From assembly GCA_945787845.1 (NCBI GenBank), contig CALZJH010000007.1:186001-250000 (forward strand): a DNA stretch of 64,000 bases, in the 5' to 3' direction. Both the position numbers and the translations under genes were made by a program. Positions within the stretch are counted from its first letter, which is position 1, and each line of letters opens with the position of its first letter. The DNA comes from an uncultured Woeseiaceae bacterium. Lineage in GTDB: Bacteria; Pseudomonadota; Gammaproteobacteria; Steroidobacterales; Woeseiaceae. Of the stretch, positions 46,867 through 55,714 are shown in pieces. The notes below the pieces were generated by a model. That model was not told the origin of the DNA and ran no database searches. It saw only the letters and a program-made list of their open reading frames with translations.

Positions 46867-47775
46867 TCAGTGGGCCCAGGGGCCGCCTCCTCCACCGGTG
46901 CACTGTTCTGCAGTGAACGTCTTCTTGCGTGACGGGCCACAGGTCGATTCAGCCGATGTAAGGCAGCCTCGAACCTCGACTGTATGACTGGAACCAGCAG
47001 TCAGCCATGGTAAGACTTCATAGTTGTCAACCTGGTACTCCACAGCCTGATTGTCGAATTTGTAATAGAAGATACTGGTCGGCTGAGGACCCGAACCCGG
47101 AGACCAGGTCAGCAGATGGCTAGCGGTCATGCCATAGCATCCGGTGAACTCTTCCAGAATCAACGACGGCCGGCCCGGCAGGTTGGGATTGTCAGTCAAG
47201 GTTATGGTTTCGGTGTGGCTGTCCTGACGCCCGTTTGCGTCGCTTATCGTGAGCGTAACGTTGTAGGTCCCAGCCAGATTGTACTGATGTGTCGGCGACG
47301 TCGCCGCGCTCGTCGTGTTATCGCCAAAATCCCAGAGATAAGTGCGGGGAAAGGCGCCGCCGGAGACTGAAGCCGAGAAAGTCAGGTCAGTCAGATTCCA
47401 GAGACTGCCGTTAACACTGACTGAATTGACCGACGGCAATTCATAAGCGTCCACAATGTGCCAGCAGTATCCCTGACCGACTGCCCAAGCGCCAAGTTGC
47501 CAACGGCCGCTGCTAGGTATGGGAATAATGCCAGCGTTGGTGCCGGCCGGAACGTTATATGCCAAATCGACGAAGGGCCCGTAGTTGAAACTGTAAAAGA
47601 AGTTTGCTGTTTCATCGACGGCCATTACCAAGTTGTCTCCTACGTAGTAGTTGTTCTGTGGAGAGACCATGTTATTGGAGAACCCCAGACCAAAGGGGGA
47701 TTCACAAAATGCATCGGCGAATGCATTAGTCGAGCCAAACAACAGAATCACAAACGCTAGAAGTTTCTGTTTCAT
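46867..47775 (-). CDS. Secreted PKD-domain protein
   Basis: A 302-residue exported protein: signal peptide 1-20 (cleavage near AFA-DAF), a beta-rich N-terminal region (21-110), a PKD domain (about 113-196) with YLWDFGDNTTSAATSPTHQY and AGTYNVTLTISDANG, and a second beta-sandwich-like region (200-292) with paired Cys (213, 271, 279, 292). The tail is Gly-rich. PKD domains mediate protein or glycan contacts outside the cell. The ribosome site AAGGAAAACCT precedes the ATG. The gene is visibly more A/T-rich than its neighbours, suggesting transfer. Its target is unknown. Confidence 0.78.
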   Translation of the reverse strand: MKQKLLAFVILLFGSTNAFADAFCESPFGLGFSNNMVSPQNNYYVGDNLVMAVDETANFFYSFNYGPFVDLAYNVPAGTNAGIIPIPSSGRWQLGAWAVGQGYCWHIVDAYELPSVNSVSVNGSLWNLTDLTFSASVSGGAFPRTYLWDFGDNTTSAATSPTHQYNLAGTYNVTLTISDANGRQDSHTETITLTDNPNLPGRPSLILEEFTGCYGMTASHLLTWSPGSGPQPTSIFYYKFDNQAVEYQVDNYEVLPWLTAGSSHTVEVRGCLTSAESTCGPSRKKTFTAEQCTGGGGGPWAH

Positions 47776-48160
47776 AGGTTTTCCTTTCTGGTTGGATGAT
47801 TTTCAAAACGAGATCAGCGCTGCCGCTATTCCAGGCAGTCATAAACGATTTGGAACAGGTCAATTCAAGCCTGCAACGGCATCCAACGACACAACATATG
47901 GGACAAAATTCTCACGAATCGGGACTAGAGTTTCGGGTTGCGCGCGCCAAGAACGGGCCGATGGTTGGTCATAAGCGGTTAGAATCAATAGAAAAGCACT
48001 GAATAACGAACCGCTCTCGGCTTGACTTCACTCGCAGTCGAGAAAAGACGTCCTGCGTCGCACGCGTGGTGTACCCGCAATATTCCATCTGGTAATTTTG
48101 TTACACATATGTAGGGTCGCGAAGAAATACCGTCAAAGACCCTGCTTCAACAGGATGAAG
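47776..48160. promoter_or_regulatory. Divergent intergenic region, PKD gene / hybrid sensor gene
   Basis: These 385 A/T-enriched bases separate divergent genes and should contain both promoters. I find no ORF, RNA gene or strong -35/-10 pair. TTTGTTACACATATG near 48100 could be part of an operator or promoter for the sensor gene. The layout, a regulator divergent from a secreted protein, suggests the regulator controls the PKD gene. Confidence 0.35.
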
Positions 48161-51100
48161 ATGAAGTTTCGCTGCGGACTGATTGCGATTTTGTGCATTG
48201 CGTTATCTGAAACGACGCATGCCACCACGTACCGGTTCGAGGCGTTCGACTACGACTCTCACTACGTCTCCATTCGGGTCGATGCCGTCGCGCGAGGTGA
48301 GGACGGCTATGTCTGGATAGCCACCAACACCGGCCTGCAGCGCTTCGATGGCCGCTGGATCAAGCTCTTCAAACACTCCGATGAGCCAGGCTCTGTATCC
48401 AATAACCATGTACTGGACGTCATCTACGACGCGTCAGGTACTCTGTGGGCCGCAACCGAGGACGGCCTGAATCGGTTCGACCCACAGACCGAAACGTTTC
48501 AACAATTCCTGCATGACCCGGCCGATCCGTCCTCGATACCCGGCAAGACGGTCCGTTCCCTCGCCGTCGACAGCGCGGGCGTTCTCTGGCTGGCAACCGA
48601 CGGCGGTCTTGCTCGATTCGATGCTGAAACGGAGACATTCGCTCGTTACGTCCACGATCCGAGTAATCCGTCCACGCTCTCGGAAAACCTGATCATCAGA
48701 ATCGCCGTCGACGCAGAGGACAATGTCTGGGCATTGGCGAACGGCACGGGAGTCAATCACCTCAATGCGGACACCGGCGAAGTGACTCGATATCTGCCTG
48801 GCGCTGCGCAACATCGGGTCGACGATCGCCGAGCCCGATCCGTGGGCATCGGCGCCGACGGCTCTGTATGGATCGGCTATCGCGACGGCGACCTCGCGTT
48901 TCTGGACCGGGTGTCCGGAAACTTTCTGAAGTACACCGAATCCGTTGGTGACGTGGCGCCATTCAATGTGTCGGCGATCACGCCCCTGAGCGACGGCAAA
49001 CTCATGCTCGGCACTGTGAACCGGGGTCTGTTTGTGCTCGATCCGGCCGGCCAGGAGGACCTCGAGTGGGTGCCGCCCTCCTCTACGAATCCGGACGGCA
49101 TGCGAGCGAGCCATGTCGAAGATATCTTCGAAGACGCCGAAAGCAACATCTGGATCGCAACAATCGAGCACGGCCTGTACTTCCTTCGCAACGCTTACCG
49201 TTCGAAGAGCGCGCTTTCGCAATACTCCGCCGCGTGGAATCGTTTGCCGGACGATCTTGTTTGGAGCGTCTATGAGGATTCGGCCGGCCGGCTCTGGGTC
49301 GGGACGAATACAGAGGGTGTGGTGGTGCTGGACCGGGGAAACCGCGAGGCGCGCCATTATCGCCATGACCCTGCCGATCCGAGTTCGCTCAGCGGCAACC
49401 TTGTGCTTGATGTTTTCGAAGATAGCGACGGCTCTGTCTGGCTCGGGACAGGCGGTGGACTTAGCCGCTTCGATCCTGAGACCGAGACTTTCGAGCGGTT
49501 TTTCGAAGACGCAGATCATCCTCTTGCCTCCTACATGGTGGCCGAGCTATTCGAGGATAGCGAGGGTGGGCTTTGGGCAACCACGCTTGGCGGTGGGCTG
49601 GCGAGATTTATCGGGGACGAGCAGCAGATTTTTCAGCGCCAGGAGCAAGGCAATTCGATTTCCCATAACTACGTGACCAGCGTCGCCGAGTCCGCCGATG
49701 GAGTCATTTGGATAGGCACGCGTGACGGGCTCGACAGGCTCGAACTTGCTACCGGTGCGATCTCGAATTTCGATCTCCCGGATAACTGGGTTCTGTCGCT
49801 GCACTACAGCGCAAAGTCCGACAGAATGCTGGCGGGTACGGGAAACGGCCTGGTGTTTCTCGACCCGGGCTCCGGAGAACGAGCCCTGCAGGACATTACC
49901 GACCAGATTCCTCCTACCCAGGTCTTCTGCATTCTCGAAGTCGAGGACAGCTATATTCTGGGCACCGGTTTCGGGATCGTGACGATCGCTCCGCAGAATA
50001 TCGTGGAGAAATTCACGTGGTTTCATGGGATTCAGGCCGGATACAACCTGAATGCCTGCGACCAGGGCGCCGACTCGACGCTGTACTTCGGCGGCAACAA
50101 AGGTGTCGACTATTTTCGGCCGGACGAACTGAAGCTGAGCGATCATAAGCCGGTCGTTCACATCACCGGAGTGCGCCTGCAACCTCGCGACGGCTCCGCT
50201 GCGGAGTCCCTGCCGATGATTGGACCAGCGCCAGAGCTGGCACATGATCAGAACGATCTTCGTATCAACTTCACAGGAATCTACTTCGCGAATACCAAGG
50301 GATTGACTTATCGCCATCGACTGCTGGGACTGAGCGACGCATGGACGGTGCAGGACAAGGGAGATCCGTTTGTTTTGTCGCGGCTGGTGCCGGACAGCGT
50401 TGCGACTTACATGAACCTTGCGGCTGGCGACTACACGTTCGAAGTGCAGTATCAGTCGGTCGACGGAGCTGTCTCCGACACGGCGCGCTACACCTTTGCC
50501 ATCCTGCCAGCCTGGTGGGAAACGACGCTGGCGAAGCTGGTGTATGTCCTCGCCGCCATACTGTTGCTGACCGCGTTCGTCCGCTGGCGTACCCGCCAAT
50601 CGGAACGCGAACGGCGCGTGCTCGATCGCCTGGTGAAGGAGCGCACGGTCGAACTGAACCGCATGGCGCAGAGAGCTGCATCGCTCGCACAGCAAAAGAC
50701 CCGCTTGTTTGCCAATGTGTCTCACGAATTCCGTACACCGCTGACGCTCATCATCAATCCGATCACAACCATGCTGGAAAAGACAAATGACGCCGACGCC
50801 CGGCACCGGTTGGACGCCGTAAAGCGCAATGCGATGCGCCTGCTGGGTATGGTCGATCGCATGGTGACGTTCTCACAGCTCGACGCGGAAGCCAGGTCCC
50901 CTCGGGTCCTGTACGACGTCAATGCCGCCGTGACGCAGGTGTGCGATGGCTTCGAGACGGTGGCCAATGAGCAAAGCATTCAGCTGACCATCCGCGGAAC
51001 CGATCCGGTTTATGTCAGCCTCACAGAAGACTCCCTGGAGCAGATCGTCACCAATCTCGTTTCCAACGCTCTGAAGTACACCGAATCCGGGGGTGAGGTC

Positions 51101-52249
51101 ACTGTGTCCGTGCGGTTCGATAATCCCGACGTCGTCATCGAGGTTCGCGATACCGGCATCGGCATCAGCGAAGACAGGCAGACTGAGATATTCGAGCGTT
51201 TCCATCGCATCGAGTCCGAGCGGACCAGTCAGGTGCCGGGCACGGGGCTCGGCCTCGCCGTCGTTGCCGAGCTCGTCAAAGCCAATGGCGGCAGGATCGA
51301 GGTTGTGAGCACCCCGGGGGTCGGCAGCGCTTTCTCCGTCAATCTGCCCGGCGCGACCTCGTTCATTCCGGCCGACAGCGATCTGAAGCAGACCTTCAAT
51401 GGCCGGTTCGTCGAGCTCGAGCGACTCAGCATCATTCGGTCAGCGGAGTCGAGCCCTTCGCCCGAGGTCGCGCCTACCGACGATTCGGGTTCGCGCATCC
51501 TCGTCATTGAGGACAATGCGGAGATGCGTGAGTACGTGGTCGGGCTGCTTAGCGAGAAGTACGCCTGCTATTCCGCGAGCAACGGCACCGCGGGACTCGA
51601 TCTGGCGCAGGAGTGCATTCCGGACCTGATCGTCAGCGACGTGATGATGGCCGGCATGGACGGTTACGAAGTCGTGCATGCGCTGCGTGATGACGTGCGC
51701 ACGTCGCACATTCCGATCATCCTGCTGACGGCGAAATCAGATCATCAGAGCCGGATTGCCGGCTGGCTCGAAAACGTCGACGACTACATCGTCAAGCCGT
51801 TCGACCCCGAAGAGCTGGTTTATCGCATCGACAGCCTGCTGTCAGTTCGCGAACTGCTGCGCAAGCGCTTTGGTGCGGGCCTGAGCAAGGAAGATCCGGA
51901 GGACTCGCCAATCGTCACCGAGATGCGGCCAAAGGATCGAGATTTCCTGCAGAAGTTCGAGGCTATTGTTGCCAAACACTACGCCGATCACGATTTTCGC
52001 AGGTCGACCGCTGCCTCGCTGATGGCCGTCAGCGAACGCCAGCTGAACCGCAAGCTCAGCGCGCTCGTGGATCACAATTTCTCGGACTACGTGCGCAAAT
52101 ACCGTTTGAGGCAGTCGCTCAGCCTGCTCGATGAGGGACTGCAAGTCGCACAGGTAAGTGAGCGCGTTGGATTTTCAAACGCGAATTACTTCAGCTCGTG
52201 TTTCCGAGCCGAGTACGGCCAGACCGCGAAGTCTTACCAGATGCGCTAG
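48161..52249 (+). CDS. Hybrid two-component system: periplasmic propeller, His kinase, receiver, AraC output
   Basis: A 1362-residue one-protein signalling system of the HTCS type known from Bacteroidetes glycan sensing. Order: signal or anchor (1-22), about 14 Reg_prop repeats forming two propellers (30-680; repeats such as GTLWAATEDGLNRFD and ENIWIATIEHGLYFL), a Y_Y_Y domain (about 690-780), a membrane helix (VYVLAAILLLTAF, about 795), HisKA with His855 in VSHEFRTPLTLI, HATPase (NLVSNALKYTESGG, DTGIGI, GTGLGLAV), receiver with Asp1160 (SDVMMAGMDGYE), and AraC HTH. I start at MKFRCGLIAIL (48161); 48155 and the track's 48098 are alternatives. The ligand is unknown. Confidence 0.92.
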   Translation: MKFRCGLIAILCIALSETTHATTYRFEAFDYDSHYVSIRVDAVARGEDGYVWIATNTGLQRFDGRWIKLFKHSDEPGSVSNNHVLDVIYDASGTLWAATEDGLNRFDPQTETFQQFLHDPADPSSIPGKTVRSLAVDSAGVLWLATDGGLARFDAETETFARYVHDPSNPSTLSENLIIRIAVDAEDNVWALANGTGVNHLNADTGEVTRYLPGAAQHRVDDRRARSVGIGADGSVWIGYRDGDLAFLDRVSGNFLKYTESVGDVAPFNVSAITPLSDGKLMLGTVNRGLFVLDPAGQEDLEWVPPSSTNPDGMRASHVEDIFEDAESNIWIATIEHGLYFLRNAYRSKSALSQYSAAWNRLPDDLVWSVYEDSAGRLWVGTNTEGVVVLDRGNREARHYRHDPADPSSLSGNLVLDVFEDSDGSVWLGTGGGLSRFDPETETFERFFEDADHPLASYMVAELFEDSEGGLWATTLGGGLARFIGDEQQIFQRQEQGNSISHNYVTSVAESADGVIWIGTRDGLDRLELATGAISNFDLPDNWVLSLHYSAKSDRMLAGTGNGLVFLDPGSGERALQDITDQIPPTQVFCILEVEDSYILGTGFGIVTIAPQNIVEKFTWFHGIQAGYNLNACDQGADSTLYFGGNKGVDYFRPDELKLSDHKPVVHITGVRLQPRDGSAAESLPMIGPAPELAHDQNDLRINFTGIYFANTKGLTYRHRLLGLSDAWTVQDKGDPFVLSRLVPDSVATYMNLAAGDYTFEVQYQSVDGAVSDTARYTFAILPAWWETTLAKLVYVLAAILLLTAFVRWRTRQSERERRVLDRLVKERTVELNRMAQRAASLAQQKTRLFANVSHEFRTPLTLIINPITTMLEKTNDADARHRLDAVKRNAMRLLGMVDRMVTFSQLDAEARSPRVLYDVNAAVTQVCDGFETVANEQSIQLTIRGTDPVYVSLTEDSLEQIVTNLVSNALKYTESGGEVTVSVRFDNPDVVIEVRDTGIGISEDRQTEIFERFHRIESERTSQVPGTGLGLAVVAELVKANGGRIEVVSTPGVGSAFSVNLPGATSFIPADSDLKQTFNGRFVELERLSIIRSAESSPSPEVAPTDDSGSRILVIEDNAEMREYVVGLLSEKYACYSASNGTAGLDLAQECIPDLIVSDVMMAGMDGYEVVHALRDDVRTSHIPIILLTAKSDHQSRIAGWLENVDDYIVKPFDPEELVYRIDSLLSVRELLRKRFGAGLSKEDPEDSPIVTEMRPKDRDFLQKFEAIVAKHYADHDFRRSTAASLMAVSERQLNRKLSALVDHNFSDYVRKYRLRQSLSLLDEGLQVAQVSERVGFSNANYFSSCFRAEYGQTAKSYQMR

Positions 52250-52434
52250 TCGCGCTCAATGATCGCTTCGATTTCCGCGACCTTTCCTTAAGTCGCCGGA
52301 TGATCCTCGCCTGGCACACGAATGGCAGCCTGGATCTGCGCTCATCGGCCCGGTTTCTGCTCGCGCCAATGGATTCGCTCCTGACACAGGGGCCCATATG
52401 GCAGCTTATGCGCACTCCCACACGGTAGTTCAGG
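52250..52434. other. Intergenic region between convergent hybrid-sensor gene and nrdJb
   Basis: These 185 bp hold no recognisable gene or intrinsic terminator. A plus-strand ORF ending at 52428 reads through here without any motif or start of its own; I treat it as chance. Confidence 0.3.
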
Positions 52435-52488
52435 CTAGCCGCACTTTGAATCACCACAGGACAGACACGTCATGCACCCATCCATCAT
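52430..52488 (-). repeat. 3' end of nrdJb as proximal direct repeat
   Basis: This is the end of the intact nrdJb gene plus five bases beyond the stop. It matches 46589-46647 in the same orientation (TCAGGCTAGCCGCACTTTGA is identical in both), with 51 of 59 bases equal. Together the two copies bracket the PKD/hybrid-sensor segment. Confidence 0.8.
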
Positions 52489-53136
52489 GATGACGGCTGT
52501 CGTGTTGCACTTCGTACACAGCTGGGCACCCTCGGGGTAGTCGCTGTCCGAAAACGCATCCGTCTGCTTCTTGGCTTCTTCGAATTGGGCACGCTTCTCG
52601 GCGATCAGTTTCTTCTGGCCCTCGTCGAGCTCCGGCGCAGCAATCATACCGATCATGATCAGGTGCTTCTCAACGATGTGGCCGAGCTCGGCAATGATCG
52701 ACGGCATGAACCTGCCGCCTGGCTGCCAGTAGCCGCCACGCGGGTCGAACACAGCCTTGAGCTCCTCAACGAGGAAGGTCACGTCGCCACCCTTGCGGAA
52801 GACGGCTGAAATAATGCGTGTCAGCGCTACGATCCACTGGTAGTGGTCGAGGTTCTTGGAGTTGATGAAGATCTCAAACGGGCGGCGCTTTTCATGCTCC
52901 GTCCCTTCATTGAGGATAATGTCGTTAACAGTCACGTACATCGCGTGATCCGACACCGGCGTCTTCACCTTGTAGGTCGAACCAACGAGCATCTCCGGGC
53001 GTTCGAGCTTCTCGTGCATGCGTATGACTTCCGCACGATCGCCACCACCCTCACGCTTGAACTCGCGTTTCTCTTCCTTTTCCTCGGCCGGCTGATTGAC
53101 AGCATAGCCCACGATTTTCTTGTCAATTTTGATCAT
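52435..53136 (-). CDS. nrdJb: Class II ribonucleotide reductase small part NrdJb
   Basis: A 233-residue protein, the C-terminal portion of adenosylcobalamin-dependent RNR encoded as a separate gene, as in Pseudomonas. It contains RPEMLVGSTYKVKTPVSDHA, the ARGGYWQPGGRF-like segment PRGGYWQPGGRFMPSI, and a C-terminal Cys tail, LCTKCNTTA...DGCMTCLSCGDSKCG. These Cys pairs should re-reduce the active site after each turnover and can bind zinc. The ATG follows the nrdJa TAA with no gap (TAAATG), so the two are translationally coupled. The last 17 codons have an orphan copy near 46.6 kb. Confidence 0.93.
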   Translation of the reverse strand: MIKIDKKIVGYAVNQPAEEKEEKREFKREGGGDRAEVIRMHEKLERPEMLVGSTYKVKTPVSDHAMYVTVNDIILNEGTEHEKRRPFEIFINSKNLDHYQWIVALTRIISAVFRKGGDVTFLVEELKAVFDPRGGYWQPGGRFMPSIIAELGHIVEKHLIMIGMIAAPELDEGQKKLIAEKRAQFEEAKKQTDAFSDSDYPEGAQLCTKCNTTAVIMMDGCMTCLSCGDSKCG

Positions 53137-55287
53137 TTAAAACTTTCCGTAATAGCCTTCTTTGAGAGCGTCGAACAGGTTCGCGGCAGTATGCACTTCG
53201 CCGTCGTACTCGATTTCCTCGTCGCCCTTGAGATCGATGGTCGACCCATCGTCCAACGTGAAGGTGTAATTCGTATTCTTGAGGTCTTTCTCTTTTACGA
53301 GCACGCCCTGGAACGCTTCCGGGTTGAATCGGAACGTCGTGCATCCCTTGAGGCCCTGCTTGTACGCATACAGGTAGATATCCTTGAAGTCACCGTAGGG
53401 ATAATCTGTGGGCACATTCGCCGTCTTCGAAATGGACGAGTCGATCCACTTCTGGGCAGCGGCCTGGATGTCCACGTGCTGATTCGGTGTGACCTCGTCA
53501 GCCGTGATGAAATAGTCAGGCAGGTTGTTTGCCGCGTCGGCGGCGCGCACCGGCATGGCATCCGGATCCACGCACTCGCGATACGCCAGCAGTTCGAATG
53601 AGAACACGTCGATCTTCTCTTTGGTCTTCTTGCCCTGGCGAATGACGTTGCGGAAATAGTGATGCGCGAAACTCGGCTCGATGCCATTCGACGCGTTGTT
53701 GGCCAGTGATAATGAGATCGTGCCGGTCGGTGCGATCGAACTGTGGTGCGTGAAACGTGCTCCGGTCTCGACAAGCTGGTCGACGAGCTCGGGCGCTTCC
53801 GCCGCAACGCGCTGCATATAGCGGCTGTAACGGGCGTGCAGAATGCGGCCCGGCACTTTGTCGCCAGCCTGGTAACCGTCCGTGCGCATCTCCGGGCGCT
53901 TGCGCAGCATCTCCTCGGTCACCTCGAAGTTCTCGTTCATGATCGGGGCCGGGCCCTTCTCCTTCGCGAGTTCAAGCCCCTCTTCCCAGCCAGCCAGTGC
54001 CAGCTGCCGCGAGACTTCCTCGGTGAACTCGACGGCGGCGGGCTCGCCGTACTTCATGCGCAGCATCGTGATGGTCGAACCCAGTCCCAAAAAGCCCATG
54101 CCATGACGGCGCTTGCGCTGGATCTCGTTACGCTGCTGCGGCAGCGGCAGGCCATTGATCTCGACCACATTATCGAGCATGCGCGTAAATATCTTGACCA
54201 CCTTGCGGAACTGTTCCCAGTCAAAGGCCGCCTCTTCAGAGAACGGTTTGACCACGAAACGCGTCAGGTTCACCGATCCCAGCAGGCACGAACCATAGGG
54301 CGGCAGCGGCTGCTCGCCGCACGGGTTGGTTGCGCGGATGTTTTCGCAGAACCAGTTGTTGTTCATCTCGTTGACCTTGTCGATCAGCACGAAGCCGGGC
54401 TCCGCGAAATCGTAGGTCGACGCCATGATGATGTCCCAGACACGGCGAGCCGGCAGCGTCTTGTAAACCTTGCAGGCGACCAGGCCTTCCGGATTCGTTA
54501 CGTAATTACCGGCTTCCGGCCAGTCACGCCACACGAACTGGCTCTTGTCATTGACGTCGAGCTTATCTTCCTCGGTTTCCTTGTGAGTGACGGGGAACGC
54601 GAGCTTCCAGTCATCCTCATTGATAACGGCCTGCATGAACTCGTCGGTGACCAGCAGCGACAGGTTGAACTGGCGCAGGCGGCCGTCCTCGCGCTTGGCG
54701 CGAATGAATTCCATGACATCCGGATGCCCGACATCGAACGTGCCCATCTGCGCGCCGCGGCGGCCACCCGCCGACGACACGGTGAAACACATCTTGTCGT
54801 AGATATCCATGAAAGACAGCGGGCCCGAGGTAAAGGCACCGGCGCCCGTCACGTAGGCGCCCTTCGGACGCAGCGTCGAGAACTCGTAGCCGATACCGCA
54901 ACCGGCTTTCAGCGTCAGCCCGGCCTCGTGCACCTTGTTGAGGATGTTGTCCATCGAATCGCCGACCGTGCCCGACACGGTGCAGTTGATCGTAGACGTA
55001 GCCGGTTTGTGCTCCTGGGCACCCGCATTAGACATAATGCGGCCGGCCGGAATCGCGCCGGAGCGTAACGCCCAGACAAATTCCTTGTAGAAATGTTCGC
55101 GCCGCGACTCTACCTCAACATTGGCAAGCGCCTCGGCAACCCGCTTATAGGTCTCGTCGATCGTGGCGTCGATCTTCGATCCATCTTTGGCGGTAAGTCG
55201 ATATTTTGCATCCCAAATATCGAGCGATGCGGGCTGAAATTCGATGTCGGTAACCGTGTGCGTGTCCAGATTGACGGCAGACTTCAT
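53137..55287 (-). CDS. nrdJa: Adenosylcobalamin-dependent ribonucleotide reductase catalytic part NrdJa
   Basis: A 716-residue class II RNR barrel that makes deoxyribonucleotides with or without oxygen, using a thiyl radical generated from coenzyme B12. I start at MKSAVNLDTHTV (55287), behind AACAGGACCA, not at the track's TTG 55326. Motifs: TSTINCTVSGTVGDSMDN (redox Cys), RATNPCGEQPLPPYGSCLLGSVN (thiyl Cys and catalytic Glu) and APTGTISLSLANNASNGIEP. A sigma-70 promoter and NrdR-like box lie upstream. Activity needs NrdJb, encoded immediately downstream, and a B12 supply not encoded here. Confidence 0.95.
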   Translation of the reverse strand: MKSAVNLDTHTVTDIEFQPASLDIWDAKYRLTAKDGSKIDATIDETYKRVAEALANVEVESRREHFYKEFVWALRSGAIPAGRIMSNAGAQEHKPATSTINCTVSGTVGDSMDNILNKVHEAGLTLKAGCGIGYEFSTLRPKGAYVTGAGAFTSGPLSFMDIYDKMCFTVSSAGGRRGAQMGTFDVGHPDVMEFIRAKREDGRLRQFNLSLLVTDEFMQAVINEDDWKLAFPVTHKETEEDKLDVNDKSQFVWRDWPEAGNYVTNPEGLVACKVYKTLPARRVWDIIMASTYDFAEPGFVLIDKVNEMNNNWFCENIRATNPCGEQPLPPYGSCLLGSVNLTRFVVKPFSEEAAFDWEQFRKVVKIFTRMLDNVVEINGLPLPQQRNEIQRKRRHGMGFLGLGSTITMLRMKYGEPAAVEFTEEVSRQLALAGWEEGLELAKEKGPAPIMNENFEVTEEMLRKRPEMRTDGYQAGDKVPGRILHARYSRYMQRVAAEAPELVDQLVETGARFTHHSSIAPTGTISLSLANNASNGIEPSFAHHYFRNVIRQGKKTKEKIDVFSFELLAYRECVDPDAMPVRAADAANNLPDYFITADEVTPNQHVDIQAAAQKWIDSSISKTANVPTDYPYGDFKDIYLYAYKQGLKGCTTFRFNPEAFQGVLVKEKDLKNTNYTFTLDDGSTIDLKGDEEIEYDGEVHTAANLFDALKEGYYGKF

Positions 55288-55432
55288 TGGTCCTGTTACT
55301 CCCCTGACTCCCTTAGGAGACCCCAAAATGCTGTTTTAGCGAGCTATTCTTCCGGAGAAAAGGGCCCCGCTCGCCAACGGCCAGAGTGCGCGTGACGAGA
55401 GCCGTTTCCGACCTCATTTCTCTTCTGATCAG

Positions 55433-55448
55433 ACACAAGATGTTGTGT
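55433..55448 (-). promoter_or_regulatory. NrdR-like box 1, downstream of the nrdJa promoter
   Basis: ACACAAGATGTTGTGT fits the published NrdR box (acaCwAtATaTwGtgt) at 8 of the 10 core positions and at all flanking ones. It lies about 8-23 nt after the predicted start of nrdJa transcription, so a bound repressor would block elongation or initiation. A normal partner box 31 bp away is not seen. Confidence 0.6.
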
Positions 55449-55463
55449 CTAAGTGCTGACAAG

Positions 55464-55490
55464 ATTATGCCCGTTGCGGCCTACTGTCAA
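55464..55490 (-). promoter_or_regulatory. Putative sigma-70 promoter of nrdJab
   Basis: On the minus strand a consensus TTGACA (55490-55485) is followed after 15 bp by CATAAT (55469-55464). Transcription would start near 55456, giving a leader of about 170 nt. The spacer is two bases shorter than ideal. Confidence 0.55.
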
Positions 55491-55611
55491 GGGTTTCCGG
55501 CAAATTTCTTCATAGGCTTTTCAGATTAAAAAACAACAACTTATAGAGCTATTGCGAGTAAGTGCTTTAAAAATCAGCGAAAAAAAATGGCACTTCTGTG
55601 AAATACCCTGA

Positions 55612-55627
55612 CCACTACATATAGTGG
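55612..55627. promoter_or_regulatory. NrdR-like box 2, near the hsp20 promoter
   Basis: CCACTACATATAGTGG is a near-perfect palindrome whose core CTACATATAG matches the NrdR consensus core at all but one position. It is 25 bp upstream of the sigma-32 -35 element and about 120 bp upstream of the nrdJa -35, an unusual place for an nrd operator. Confidence 0.5.
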
Positions 55628-55651
55628 GCATTATTGTCACATACAAATGGG

Positions 55652-55680
55652 CTTGAAATGCCCCCTGGCGCCCCTATCTA
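55652..55680 (+). promoter_or_regulatory. Sigma-32 (heat-shock) promoter of hsp20
   Basis: CTTGAA (55652-55657) with a 14-bp spacer and CCCTATCTA (55672-55680) matches the sigma-32 pattern CTTGAA...CCCCATNTA with one mismatch. Transcription would begin about 28 bp before the Hsp20 ATG. Confidence 0.72.
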
Positions 55681-55714
55681 AGCCTCCATCAATGCATTTT
55701 AGGTGGAGAAAACC

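Larger units (their letters stand above)
55288..55714. promoter_or_regulatory. Divergent nrdJa/hsp20 regulatory region
   Basis: A 427-bp A/T-rich region with no ORF. It contains a sigma-70 promoter and NrdR-like box for nrdJa, a second NrdR-like palindrome, and a sigma-32 promoter for the Hsp20 gene, annotated separately. No cobalamin-riboswitch core is recognisable. Confidence 0.6.

Noticed and set aside
49547-50806. 419-aa minus-strand ORF in the hybrid sensor gene
   Set aside because: It is antisense to propeller and Y_Y_Y repeats and has no family features.
46589-52488. Complete integrative element or composite transposon
   Set aside because: No integrase, transposase or terminal inverted repeats are visible; only direct gene-end repeats are supported.
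55288-55714. Cobalamin riboswitch for the B12-dependent reductase
   Set aside because: I could not find a convincing B12-box core; NrdR-type sites explain regulation better.
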